Source: Cyanophora paradoxa (Eukaryota; Glaucocystophyceae; Cyanophorales; Cyanophoraceae). From it: 64,000 nt of DNA. The notes beneath the pieces were generated by a model. It did no database searches. It was not told the origin of the DNA and was given only the letters and a program-made list of their open reading frames with translations. Within the stretch, counting starts at the first letter, position 1. Each line of letters begins with the position of its first letter. The DNA is taken from contig QPMI01000079.1 in NCBI GenBank assembly GCA_004431415.1, forward strand, positions 1 through 64,000, read 5' to 3'. Position numbers and translations under genes: made by a program. Of the stretch, positions 1-11,140 are shown piece after piece.

Positions 1-3000
1 GGCTCGGGCCCGGCGCCCGCCTACAGCGACGCAGGGCGCCCCGGCTACGGTGGCGCTGGCGCGGCCCGTATGGACCCTCGTCTGGCCCTGGCGCCGGCAT
101 CGCCAACTCTGGCGTGGACGCGCCCGCCCGAGCCCGCTCGCCCCGTCTAGTCTGGCCTCAGCAGCTTCAACGGCAGCGGCCCCGGCTCCGCCACCCTCTC
201 GTGGAAGCGCCCGGCTCGGGCTCGCCCGCCTCGTACACCGTCCTCAAGGACGGCAAGCCCGTCGCGTCGGTCCCCGGCGGCCAGACCTCGTCCGGTCCCG
301 GCCTGCCGACCAACGGCGGCGCCTCGACCCTGCAGTGGTGCCGTCGACAGCAACGGCGTCGCGGGCCCGGCCTCGTCGCCGCTCGCGGCCTCGCTGCCGA
401 GCGACCGAGCTCCGGCATCGCGCTGACGTCGACGCCGGCGGGCTCCGGCTCCAGCCGAGCGCGCTGCTGCGTGGACCACGCGAGCGCCTCGGCAACGTCC
501 CGAGGTGCGGCAGCCGTGTTTCGCGCGCGGGGCCGGCTCTGCGGGTGCTGACGCGCTTTTTTCGCGGCAGCTTCGGCGTCCTGCAGGACGGCCGCCAGGT
601 CGCCACTGCCAAGGCCTCGCCGTCGGCGTCAACACCTTCGCGCCCAAGGCCTCAGCCCGAGCGCGGCCGCCAACTCGAACTTCTCGGTGTGCCGCTGTCG
701 TCGTCGGGCAGCCCGCGGCCCCGCCAGCAACAGCGTGCCTCTCGCCTCGTACCCGGCCGCTCCGCGCGGGTCCGCGAGCCCCGCGGACATGGCGCCCTCG
801 AACCTGCAGCTGACGAGCTCGCCGGGCCTCTTCTCGTCGAGCCGCCTGTCGTGGAACCGTCCGCGCGCGGGCAACCCCGCGAGCTACTCGGTGATTGGCG
901 ACGGCAAGGTCCTGGGCAGCGTCCCGGCCAACCAGACCTCGTTCGACGTCTCGCCCAAGAGCGGCGAGCCCGGCAGCGTCTACCAGGTTGTGCCGGTCGC
1001 GGCGAACGGCGCGGTGGGCCCGGCCTCGAACCCCGCTTCCAGCTCGGGCTCCGGCCATGGGCCGGGCCCGTACGCCGGCGTCGGTGCGGCGGCCCTGAGT
1101 GGCGCCGGGTACGGCGGCGCGCCGGCGGGATCGGACGGCCTGTATTCCTCTGCGATTAGCCCGCGCGGCGATGGTGCCGGCCGTGCGACCTCGCCGACCG
1201 GTGCATCCGGGTCCGGCAGCTTCAGCGGCGCGTTCGGCCCTGCCAGCCCGTCGAGCCCCGGCGCGGGCATTGCCGGCTCTGGCGTGGACGCGCCCGCCCC
1301 GAGCCCGCTCGCGCCCTCGAGCCTGGGCCTCAGCAGCTTCAACGGCAGCGGCCCCGGCTCCGCCACCCTCTCGTGGAAGCGCCCGGCCTCGGGCTCGCCC
1401 GCCTCTTACACCGTCCTCAAGGACGGCAAGCCCGTCGCGTCGGTCCCCGGCGGCCAGACCTCGGTTCCGGTCTCCGGCCTGCCGACCAACGGCGGCGCCT
1501 CGACCCTGCAGGTGGTGCCGTTCGACAGCAACGGCGTCGCGGGCCCGGCCTCGTCGCCGCTGGCGGCCTCGCTGCCGAGCGACCCGAGCTCCGGCATCGC
1601 GCTGACGTCGACGCCGGCGGGCTCCGGCTCCAGCCCGAGCGCGCTGCTGGCGTGGACCACGCCGAGCGGCCTCGGCAACGTCCCGAGGTGCGGCAGCCGT
1701 GTTTCGCGCGCGGGGCCGGCTCTGCGGGTGTTGACGCGTTTTTTCGCGGCAGCTTCGGCGTCCTGCAGGACGGCCGCCAGGTCGCCACTGCCAAGGCCTC
1801 GCCGTCGGGCGTCAACACCTTCGCGCCCAAGGGCCTCAGCCCGAGCGCGGCCGCCAACTCGAACTTCTCGGTGGTGCCGCTGTCGTCGTCGGGCAGCCCC
1901 GCGGGCCCCGCCAGCAACAGCGTGCCTCTCGCCTCGTACCCGGCCGGCTCCGGCGCGGGTCCCGCGATCCCTGCGGACATGGCGCCCTCGAACCTGCAGC
2001 TGACGAGCTCGCCGGGCCTCTTCTCGTCGAGCCGCCTCTCGTGGAACCGTCCGCGCGCGGGCAACCCCGCGAGCTACTCGGTGATCGGCGACGGCAAGGT
2101 CCTCGGCAGCGTCCCGGCCAACCAGACCTCGTTCGACGTCTCGCCCAAGAGCGGCGAGCCCGGCAGCGTCTACCAGGTTGTGCCGGTCGCGGCGAACGGC
2201 GCGGTGGGCCCGGCCTCGAATACGGCCACCAGCGGCTCGGGCCCGGCGCCCGCCTACAGCGGCGCAGGCGCCCCCGGCTACGGTGGCGCTGGCGCGGGCC
2301 CGTATGGACCCTCGTCTGGCCCTGGCGCCGGCATCGCCAACTCTGGCGTGGACGCGCCCGCCCCGAGCCCGCTCGCCCCGTCTAGTCTGGCCCTCAGCAG
2401 CTTCAACGGCAGCGGCCCCGGCTCCGCCACCCTCTCGTGGAAGCGCCCGGCCTCGGGCTCGCCCGCCTCTTACACCGTCCTCAAGGACGGCAAGCCCGTC
2501 GCGTCGGTCCCCGGCGGCCAGACCTCGGTCCCGGTCTCCGGCCTGCCGACCAACGGCGGCGCCTCGACCCTGCAGGTGGTGCCGTTCGACAGCAACGGCG
2601 TCGCGGGCCCGGCCTCGTCGCCGCTCGCGGCCTCGCTGCCGAGCGACCCGAGCTCCGGCATCGCGCTGACGTCGACGCCGGCGGGCTCCGGCTCCAGCCG
2701 AGCGCGCTGCTGGCGTGGACCACGCCGAGCGGCCTCGGCAACGTCCCGAGTGCGGCAGCCGTGTTTCGCGCGCGGGGCCGGCTCTGCGGGTGCTGACGCG
2801 TTTTTTCGCGGCAGCTTCGGCGTCCTGCAGGACGGCCGCCAGGTCGCCACTGCCAAGGCCTCGCCGTCGGGCGTCAACACCTTCGCGCCCAAGGGCCTCA
2901 GCCCGAGCGCGGCCGCCAACTCGAACTTCTCGGTGGTGCCGCTGTCGTCGTCGGGCAGCCCCGCGGGCCCCGCCAGCAACAGCGTGCCGCTCGCCTCGTA

Positions 3001-5894
3001 CCCGGCCGGCTCCGGCGCGGGTCCCGCGAGCCCCGCGGACATGGCGCCCTCGAACCTGCAGCTGACGAGCTCGTCGGGCTTCTTCTCGTCGAGCCGCCTC
3101 TCGTGGAACCGTCCGCGTGCGGGCAACCCCGCGAGCTACTCGGTGATCGGCGACGGCAAGGTCCTGGGCAGCGTCCCGGCCAACCAGACCACGTTCGACG
3201 TCTCGCCCAAGAGCAGCGAGCCCGGCAGCGTCTACCAGGTCGTGCCGGTCGCGGCGAACGGCGCGGTGGGCCCGGCCTCGAACCCCGCTTCCAGCTCGGG
3301 CTCCGGCTATGGGCCTGGCCCGTACGCCGGCGTCGGTGCGGCGGCCCTGAGCGGCGCCGGGTACGGCGGCGCGCCGGCGGGATCGGACGGCCTGTATGCC
3401 TCTGCGATTAGCCCGCGCGGCGATGGCGCCGGCCGTGCGACCTCGCCGAACGGTGCGTCCGGGTCCGGCAGCTTCAGCGGCGCGTTCGGCCCTGCCAGCC
3501 CGTCGAGCCCCGGCGCCGGCATCGCCGGCTCTGGCGTGGACGCGCCCGCCCCGAGCCCGCTCGCGCCCTCGAGCCTGGGCCTCAGCAGCTTCAACGGCAG
3601 CGGCCCCGGCTCCGCCACCCTCTCGTGGAAGCGCCCGGCCTCGGGCTCGCCCGCCTCGTACACCGTCCTCAAGGACGGCAAGCCCGTAGCGTCGGTCCCC
3701 GGCGGCCAGACCTCGGCCCCGGTCTCCGGCCTGCCGACCAACGGCGGCGCCTCGACCCTGCAGGTGGTGCCGTTCGACAGCAACGGCGTCGCGGGCCCGG
3801 CCTCGTCGCCGCTGGCGGCCTCGCTGCCGAGCGACCCGAGCTCCGGCATCGCGCTGACGTCGACGCCGGCGGGCTCCGGCTCCAGCCCGAGCGCGCTGCT
3901 GGCGTGGACCACGCCGAGCGGCCTCGGCAACGTCCCGAGGTGCGGCAGCCGTGTTTCGCGCGCGCGGCCGGCCCTGCGGGCGCTGACGCGTTTTTTCGCG
4001 GCAGCTTCGGCGTCCTGCAGGACGGCCGCCAGGTCGCCACTGCCAAGGCCTCGCCGTCGGGCGTCAACACCTTCGCGCCCAAGGGCCTCAGCCCGAGCGC
4101 GGCCGCCAACTCGAACTTCTCGGTGGTGCCGCTGTCGTCGTCGGGCAGCCCCGCGGGCCCCGCCAGCAACAGCGTGCCTCTCGCCTCGTACCCGGCCGGC
4201 TCCGGCGCGGGTCCCGCGAGCCCTGCGGACATGGCGCCCTCGAACCTGCAGCTGACGAGCTCGCCGGGCCTCTTCTCGTCGAGCCGCCTCTCGTGGAACC
4301 GTCCGCGCGCGGGCAGCCCCGCGAGCTACTCGGTGATCGGCGACGGCAAGGTCCTGGGCAGCGTCCCGGCCAACCAGACCACGTTCGATGTCTCGCCCAA
4401 GAGCGGTGAGCCCGGCAGCGTCTACCAGGTTGTGCCGGTCGCGGCGAACGGCGCGGTGGGCCCGGCCTCGAACCCCGCTTCCAGCTCGGGCTCCAGCTAT
4501 AGGCCTGGCCCGTACGCCGGCGTCGGTGCGGCGGCCCTGAGTGGCGCCGGGTACGGCGGCGCGCCGGCGGGATCGGACACCAGCGATGCGTACAGCCGCG
4601 CGATGCCTCCCACCCGCGGTGCCGCTGGCCCCGGCTCGAGCAGCTACGGTGCCCCGGCGCCGTATGCGGCGCCATCGGCCGCGACGCTGGCCGATGCTGG
4701 CGTTTCCGGCCCGGCTCCTGATGAGAAGGCGCCCTCGAACCTGCGCCTGACCTCGGCTGGCGGTCGCGGCGGCAGCAGTTCGCTCTCGTGGAGCCACCCC
4801 TCCACTGGCCCCGCAACCATGTACGCAGTCATGGCGAACGGCAAGGTAACCACGCCTGATGCCATGGTCTATCGCTTTCCTTTCGCGACCGCTTGTTAAT
4901 CGGATTCGATTTTCGCAGGTCGTTTCCATGGTGCCCGGCACCCAGACCACGATCCTTGTTCCCGCTGCCGCTCCGGGGGCCTCTGCAAAGTACCAGGTAA
5001 TCTTAATTGTTCCTGGTTTCCAATCGTTTCTCCGGCGAATTTCAAGCACTTGACTGACGACGGTTCTAGGTCGTGCCGATGGGCGCCAGCGGCGCAGCAG
5101 AGACAGCTTCCTTCCCTCTGGCGGCCAGCGCCCCGTCGGACCCCAGCTCGGCCCTGCAGCTCACCGCGGCGCCCAGCTCCGCCAGCAGCGCCACGCTGAA
5201 GTGGAACCGGCCGACTGGCAAGGCCTTCAGTGCCGACCGCCTGCAGGGCTACAACGTGATCGTCAACGGCGCGACGGTCGCGACGGTCCCGCCGACGGCC
5301 ACGGAGTACGAGGTCGCCGACCTCCCGCCGAGCCCCGTCGTCTCCGTCGTGCCCGTCACCGCCAGCGGCCCGGCTCCCACCGCCGGCTCCTCGCCGGTCG
5401 TGGTCCCCGACCCGACGGAGGGCCAGAAGGCCGCCCCGCAGCGCTCGTCCAACCCCGCGGCGCCCTCGAACGTCCAGCTCACCAACGTCGACCAGGTCGG
5501 CACGATTGCTTATTTAGAGAACGTTTCGTTTGTTTATGCCTTGCTAACGCGCATCGAAACCAGGGCATCGTGTCGAACACGACGGGCACTCTGACCTGGG
5601 ACCCGCCGGCGAACGGGCCCCCGGCCGAGTACATGGTGCTCCAGAACGGCCTGCCCGTTGGCAAGGTCCCCGGCAGCCAAGTGCGTTAAGGAATTGATTT
5701 TGCATATGATCACCGAGAGTTTACTGATGGCTTCTGCGTCGCAGACGTCGTTCCAGCTCACTGATCTGCCGACGGGCCAGATGACCGAGTTCACGGTACA
5801 GCCAGTCAGCGCGGCTGGCGTGCCCGGGCCCGCCTCGCCGCCGTGCTCCTCCATCTGCCTCCCCTGCAAGCTCGCCGCGATGCTTGGGAAGTAA
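1..5894 (+). CDS. Tandem fibronectin-III-like repeat protein, 3' part (5' end outside window)
   Basis: The gene encodes repeated domains of about 90 residues with the pattern L-x-W-x-RP...G-x-PASY-x-V...DGK-x-ASVP...VVP...NG-x-GPAS, which resembles fibronectin type III beta sandwiches. Three such domains form a unit of about 1.1 kb, with units near 150-1030, 1310-2220, 2385-3280 and 3570-4480, joined by Gly/Ser/Ala/Pro linkers. Each unit carries the same 65-nt GT-AG intron (1688-1752, 2750-2814, 3940-4004). The divergent 3' end has introns 4846-4918, 4997-5069, 5496-5563 and 5681-5744, all phase 0, and the last exon 5745-5894 ends in TAA. The function is probably structural or adhesive (inference). 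The first unit has many single-base deletions, and the third has two near 2697 and 2749, so they look decayed or mis-assembled. No signal peptide or membrane anchor is visible in this part. Confidence 0.75.
1310..4480 (+). repeat. Tandem repeat units of about 1.1 kb (exon-intron-exon)
   Basis: Three near-identical units (from about 1310, 2385 and 3570), plus a damaged one before them, repeat the coding sequence and the internal 65-nt intron together. Linkers between units differ in length, and two linker types alternate: a short one ending near 2385 and a long Tyr/Gly/Ser one ending near 1310 and 3570. That pattern suggests a higher-order two-unit duplication. Confidence 0.8.
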
Positions 5895-7480
5895 TGGACA
5901 GGACTTCGGTCTAGTCACATAGCAGTAGCGGCCTTTGTTCTGGCCGCGGAATAAATTCCTAGATTTCACCTAGATCTAGTCTGAAGATTTTTGCAAACGC
6001 AGACATCAACAGCTAGCGCTAGCCTATGAATTCATAGTTTTCGGCAAGTATGCATATGTATGGTATAGAAATGCATCCAGAAATTCATCGATCGATATCT
6101 CTCGCATTTTTCGATTTCCTTACCTAAGGACGAATGGTGTGTGGTGCTTCATGATAAGAGTGATATCGTAGCTATATAGCTATAGCGTTTAGAATGTCTG
6201 ATGCAGTGTGCGATGAGTTTCCTTAATACATCGTGATACTTTGAACTGATCATGCCATGATGATGTACATGCACGAACGCGTACGTGATCGATATCATGA
6301 GGCGCACGGGGGAAATTTGTTAAAGCATAGGGGGCATGCATAATGCGTCCGACGGTCATGAACATGAATTCGAATTGTTTCCGATCTTGATCTAGATATC
6401 TAGATAATAGCTATTTATAGAGCCGCTATGCTTACCGTTCAACGGTTAAACAAGGGGAAAATTTTGTTAAACAGGCTAGGGGGTATGCATGATGCGTCAT
6501 GAACATGAATCGGAATTTGAAGTCACTGAGTACTAGTGTTTCCGATACTATGATGCCGATCTAGAAATGGATTATAATTATATATAGAGCCGCTAGCGCT
6601 GCAGCTGTGGTCCGACGGTCGCCCAGCGACCGCGGCCGCGGCCCGGCGGCGTCCGACGGTCGGCCCTGTCACAGTGTCTCACCCCGCGCGGCCTATAGCT
6701 AGGCCTGCCGCAGTGCCAGGCTAGCGCTAGGCTGGCCCAGGCCGATGATCGATATCTGTAGGATTCTGTACATGTGCGCGCCTATACTGTAGCTAGATCT
6801 GCCTTGCAGTTAACGTTGGTGGCGACTTGGCGCTGGCGTGATGAAACAAACTTGGTCGGATTTCGGAAAATAAAAAAAGTCAAGCTCGAGAGCCGGAGGG
6901 GGTCTCGGAGATTCGAGCTGCCGGGGGTCGGGACACGGCTAGGGTACTGCGGCGCGAATCTGACGGGCGCCACGGACTCGACTCAGGAGAGCGACGAGCG
7001 TGCACCGGAAGCACCGGGCGGGTAGCTAGGCGCGTTGGCTAGCTCCCCGGCACCCGCGCCGCCGACCGACCCGACACCCTGCTATCGGCGCGGTCGCACG
7101 CCCCTCGCGGCGAGCCTGGCCTAGTCTGGCCGCTCGAAGAGTTGTCTATACGTTACAGCCGGTACGTAGCTAGCTACAGCCAGCACCGCGGACGCCCCGC
7201 GCCTTGCGAACGGCCAACCTGCGCGGCTTCTGTGACTGCGGGCGATCCGTTGCTCCCGGCGCGCTGTATCGCTTCCGAAGGTGCTAAATACATGCTGCTG
7301 CACATACATGATGCGGTCCGCTGGCGGCACCTTCTCTAACCGCGGCCGCAGTACTAGTGTGCTCGGGAGAGCGCGGGGCGCTTCGCGGGGGCGAGCGTGG
7401 TGCGGTGCCGTCACACAACCAAGAGCAGCTCTTGCCATCACAGCTCTTGCTCTCGGGCGGGCTCTTGCCCTCGCCGGCGC
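5895..7480. other. Intergenic, AT-richer, rich in self-complementary words
   Basis: No gene is supported here. The stretch contains two diverged copies of a block of about 60 nt (near 6317-6390 and 6463-6550: TGTTAAA...AGGGGG...GCATGCAT/GTATGCAT...GCGTC...CATGAACATGAAT). It also holds three copies of the 11-mer GTCCGACGGTC (6347, 6610, 6651) and many palindromes such as CTAG, GATATC and AGCTATAGCT. A 45-bp word at 6837-6881 recurs inverted at 10456-10500. Confidence 0.6.
6837..6881 (+). repeat. Left arm of an exact 45-bp inverted repeat
   Basis: The 45 bases from CGTGATGAAAC to AAAAAAAGTC are the exact reverse complement of 10456-10500. Similarity stops sharply on both sides. The interval between the arms is about 3.6 kb and holds the 139-bp minisatellite but no recognisable transposase. 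Confidence 0.85.
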
Positions 7481-7494
7481 GGCACACCGCTGTC

Positions 7495-8625
7495 CTTGGC
7501 GCAGCCAGCCCACGCCGAGCCCGCCCGTGCAGCCCGCCCGCGCTCCCCGCCCGCCCGTCGCGCGCCCCGCCGCAGGAGTCCGCGCCGGGCGGCCCCGAGC
7601 TTCTCGGACGCGAGGGACGACGCCGCGACGCCGCCGACGCCGCCAGCCCACGCCGAGCCCGCCCGTGCAGCCCCGCCCGCGCTCCCCGCTTGTCCGCCGC
7701 GCGCCCCGCCGCAGGAGTCCGCGTCGGGCGGCCCCGAGCGCCTCGGACGCGAGGAGACGACGCCGCGACGCCGCCGACGCCGCCAGCCCACGCCGAGCCC
7801 GCCCGTGCAGCCCCGCCCGCGCTCCCTGCTTGTCCGCCGCGCGCCCCGCCGCAGGAGCCCGCGCCGGACCGCCCCCGAGCGCCTCGGACGCGAGGGGACG
7901 AGGCCGCGACCCCGCCGACGCCCTCCGCCGCCGCCGAGCCCGCCCGTGCAGCCCGCTCGCGCCCCCGCCCGCCCGCCGCGCGCCCCGCCGCAGGGGCCCG
8001 CGCCGGGCCGCCCCGAGCGCCTCGGATGCGAGGGGACGAGGCCGCGACCCCGCCGACGCCCTCCGCCGCCGCCGAGCCCGCCCGTGCAGCCCCGCCCGCG
8101 CCCCCGCCCGCCCGCCGCGCGCCCCGCCGCAGGGGCCCGCGCCGGGCCGCCCCCGAGCGCCTCGGACGCGAGGGGACGAGGCCGCGACCCCGCCGACGCC
8201 CTCCGCCGCCGCCGAGCCCGCCCGTGCAGCCCCGCCCGCGCCCCCCGCCCGCCCGCCGCGCGCCCCGCCGCAGGGGCCCGCGCCGGGCCGCCCCCGAGCG
8301 CCTCGGACGCGAGGGACGAGGCCGCGACCCGCCGACGCCCTCCGCCGCCGCCGAGCCCGCCCGTGCAGCCCGCCCGCGCCCCCCGCCCGCCCGCCGCGCG
8401 CCCCGCCGCAGGGGCCCGCGCCGGGCCGCCCCGAGCGCCTCGGACGCGAGGGACGAGGCCACGACCCCGCCGACGCCCTCCGCCGCCGCCGAGCCCGCCC
8501 GTGCAGCCCCGCCCGCGCCCGCCGCGCGCCCGCCGCGCGCCCCGCCGCAGGGGCCCGCGCCGGGCCGCCCCCGAGCGCCTCGGATGCGAAAGGACGAGGC
8601 CGCGACGCAGCCGACGCCGCAGCTT
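7495..8625. repeat. GC-rich minisatellite, about 8 copies of a unit near 139 bp
   Basis: The recurring landmark CCGAGCGCCTCGGA (or a close variant) appears near 7593, 7733, 7875, 8014, 8153, 8296, 8433 and 8571, so the period is about 137-143 bp. Units differ by point changes and by 1-3 base indels. These indels shift the frame between copies, and several overlapping open frames exist on both strands because stop codons are rare in this composition. I read it as non-coding tandem repeat rather than a Pro/Ala/Arg-rich protein. Confidence 0.75.
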
Positions 8626-8639
8626 AGCCACGTAGCTTA

Positions 8640-11140
8640 GTGGAGCTCCGCTTTCTCGCCTCAGAGGCCCGCGAGCGCTCTGTCAAGCCTATATTCTGTT
8701 CCAAAAACATGTAAATGACTTCTTTTCTGCGCCCTGAGCGCTGCATGCGACTGGGCGGGCTGGGATCACTCAGGAGGCATCTGGGGCCTCAATTTCCAGT
8801 AGTTCTTGAATTCGGACCCATGCTTTAATCGGCGGCCTTCGGTACCACCACCATCGTCTTCAGCACCCTCGAAAACCCCCGGGGACGTGAAATCGCCACT
8901 TCTGAGTGAGTTGATGCTTCAATAAGGCATCATGAGCAGGTCGGAGTAGCATTTTGGAACTTGAAAACTGAAAAGTTCCAGAGAGGGTCCTACGAGCAAA
9001 GTTCAAAACATCGGTCCGGTTCAAAAACACTTCGGATCACCCTGTGTCTTGGTGCAGTGATATAACTACAGATGATAATGATTCTGGCTCAAAGAGCGCC
9101 CGCTAGGGCCAGCCAGTCGCCCAGGAACTCACTGGCTCACTGGAACTCATGAGCAATCTCTGCTGGGGAAGCGCGCGCCAGGGCCGCGCTGCATCCGCGC
9201 ATGCGCTATTCATGCGCTCATCGAATCGCGCTACGGCGGCCCTGCGAGTCCTCGCGGTGCTTAGCCCTCGGAGAGAGATCAAATTGCCCAGGTGCATACA
9301 CGGCAGGAGCAGGCGACGATCGAGGCGGGCGCGCGCCAGAACCACGGTGCATCCACGCAAGCTCTATCAAGGCGAACATCGATTTGCGCTCCCGGCGGCC
9401 CGTCGCGCCCTCGCAGTTCGCAGCGGAATCGATTCGCACAGGTGCCCCCACTGGAGGAGGAGCCGCTGACGGCGGGGGCGCGAGCTGCTGCCCGCACGTG
9501 CGCTCTGCGCGAGCTCTAGATGTGTCTCGTGGCCCTAGACAACTTAACTCGCGTCGCCTCGCCGTCGCAGCCATGCCATCTGGAACCGCATGATGTGCTT
9601 GATTGCACAAGAGAACGTATCTGCCTGGGGCGCGGCGGGGCATGAAGCGGAGGCTTGACGGGACCTACGCAATGCGGGCGAGCGGTGCGCGGTCTCGGAG
9701 GCGACGAAAGACGCCCCGGCGACCCGAGGCCTGCGAGAGACAGATCCATTCAGGGCGGGGCCTGCGAGCGCGAGGGCGCGGGGCTTGCTTATGCACCTAC
9801 GCGTGATGCTCATCATGGATTTGAGCGATCAAGCGCTGTCTCGGTGCTGCGTTGTCGCTGCGAGGGAGACAGATGATCGGGGAGGACCGCGCGGGCCGGG
9901 CGGGCCTTCGCCACGCACCTCTAGGCAAAGTGCACGTTAGCTAACAGCCGAGCGCTTGGTCGTGGCACGCCTCCGCTCCAGCTGCGGTGTTGTTCCGCTT
10001 CCGATGCTCGGGCGGCCGCGCGGCCGCGCGGCCACAGCGACGCACATCGTCTCCTAAGGCCCCGCAAACGCTCTACGGGCGTCGCGCAGCTATGGGAGAG
10101 CGTCCTCCGTTTCTATGGGAGAACTGCGCCGACGTCCAGCGCACCAGGGAGCCTATCTTCCGGGGTGGTTCTCAACGGAATCCGACGCACCTTGATAGCC
10201 ACTACACCATGGTTAGGCCCGAATCGGCCTAGCTAGTGCGCCGTGGTCCCGCGCACGCTTGGTACCGAGCGTTCTTCGCTCTAGCTCTAGCTCCGCGCGC
10301 TCCTTTGGGCCAGCGATGCTGCTATGGGTCCGAAGGCTGCTCTAGAGCGTGCGGTAGCGCCGCCGGAGCATCGCCGGCTTCGCCGGCCATACGCGCGGGT
10401 TGCGGATGGAGTAACCCGGTGCAGGTTCATCCCCGGCGATTTGCCCCCCCAACTCGACTTTTTTTATTTTCCGAAATCCGACCAAGTTTGTTTCATCACG
10501 TGGCGCGGCCACTGCGCGCGGCGCCGCGAATGCATATGGCCATGGCGACTCGAATTTGACTGTTCAGCGAACGTAGCAATCCGCTACCCGGGCACAGCAT
10601 GCATGTGGTACTTGGGACGGAAAAAACAATCGTCCTGCAGGGTGGCTCTTTTGCAGCTGCAGGGAGTTCTAGTCGGCTGCCAGTCGCTCTCACAACCGTT
10701 GAACTGCAGTCCGCGGATCGGACATCATCCGCCCCCCTAGCTTGTTCCCGAGCAGCTGCATCGAGCTAGCTATAGCGCTACAACCAGCACAGCACCTCGA
10801 GGGCGCGGCTTGCAATTGTGCGGTTAGCACGCTGAGTCGCGTCGTCGTCGCACAAAGATCTGCTGGTAGCGCGTTTTTCGGTCCCTGATACGACCGCCAG
10901 CTCGCACCGAGCAGCCGAGGGACGGAGCTCGTCAGCCTCCGAGTGTCGTGCCAGCCGCCAGCCGAGTCCGTAAGCGTAGCCACCGCATAGCTCAAGAATG
11001 TCGAGCTCGTCGAAAGTAGTTGGTTCTCCTTTGGTCAAGTGCCAAAACTTGAGGTTCGCACCCATCGATATCGCATCGACCCTCCCGACGTCTGCCGACC
11101 GACGCCTTTCGACTCGTCGACCCGCAGGATAGAGAAGGTG
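8640..11140. other. Intergenic, no supported gene
   Basis: Open frames here (for example around 9150-9640 and 10240-10740) have no recognisable domains and no intron-exon chain that keeps frame. The stretch contains the right arm of the 45-bp inverted repeat (10456-10500) and a GGCCGCGCGGCCGCGCGGCC palindromic run near 10010. Apart from these I see nothing. Confidence 0.55.
10456..10500 (-). repeat. Right arm of the exact 45-bp inverted repeat
   Basis: Exact reverse complement of 6837-6881. Flanking sequence on either side of the two arms is not related, so only the 45-bp word is shared. Confidence 0.85.

Noticed and set aside
7281-8640. Long open frames of about 400 codons on both strands
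   Set aside because: They run through a 139-bp minisatellite whose units shift frame; stop codons are simply rare in this composition.
9149-9640. Overlapping open frames on both strands as genes
   Set aside because: Arg/Ala-rich, no domains, no consistent splicing and several competing frames.
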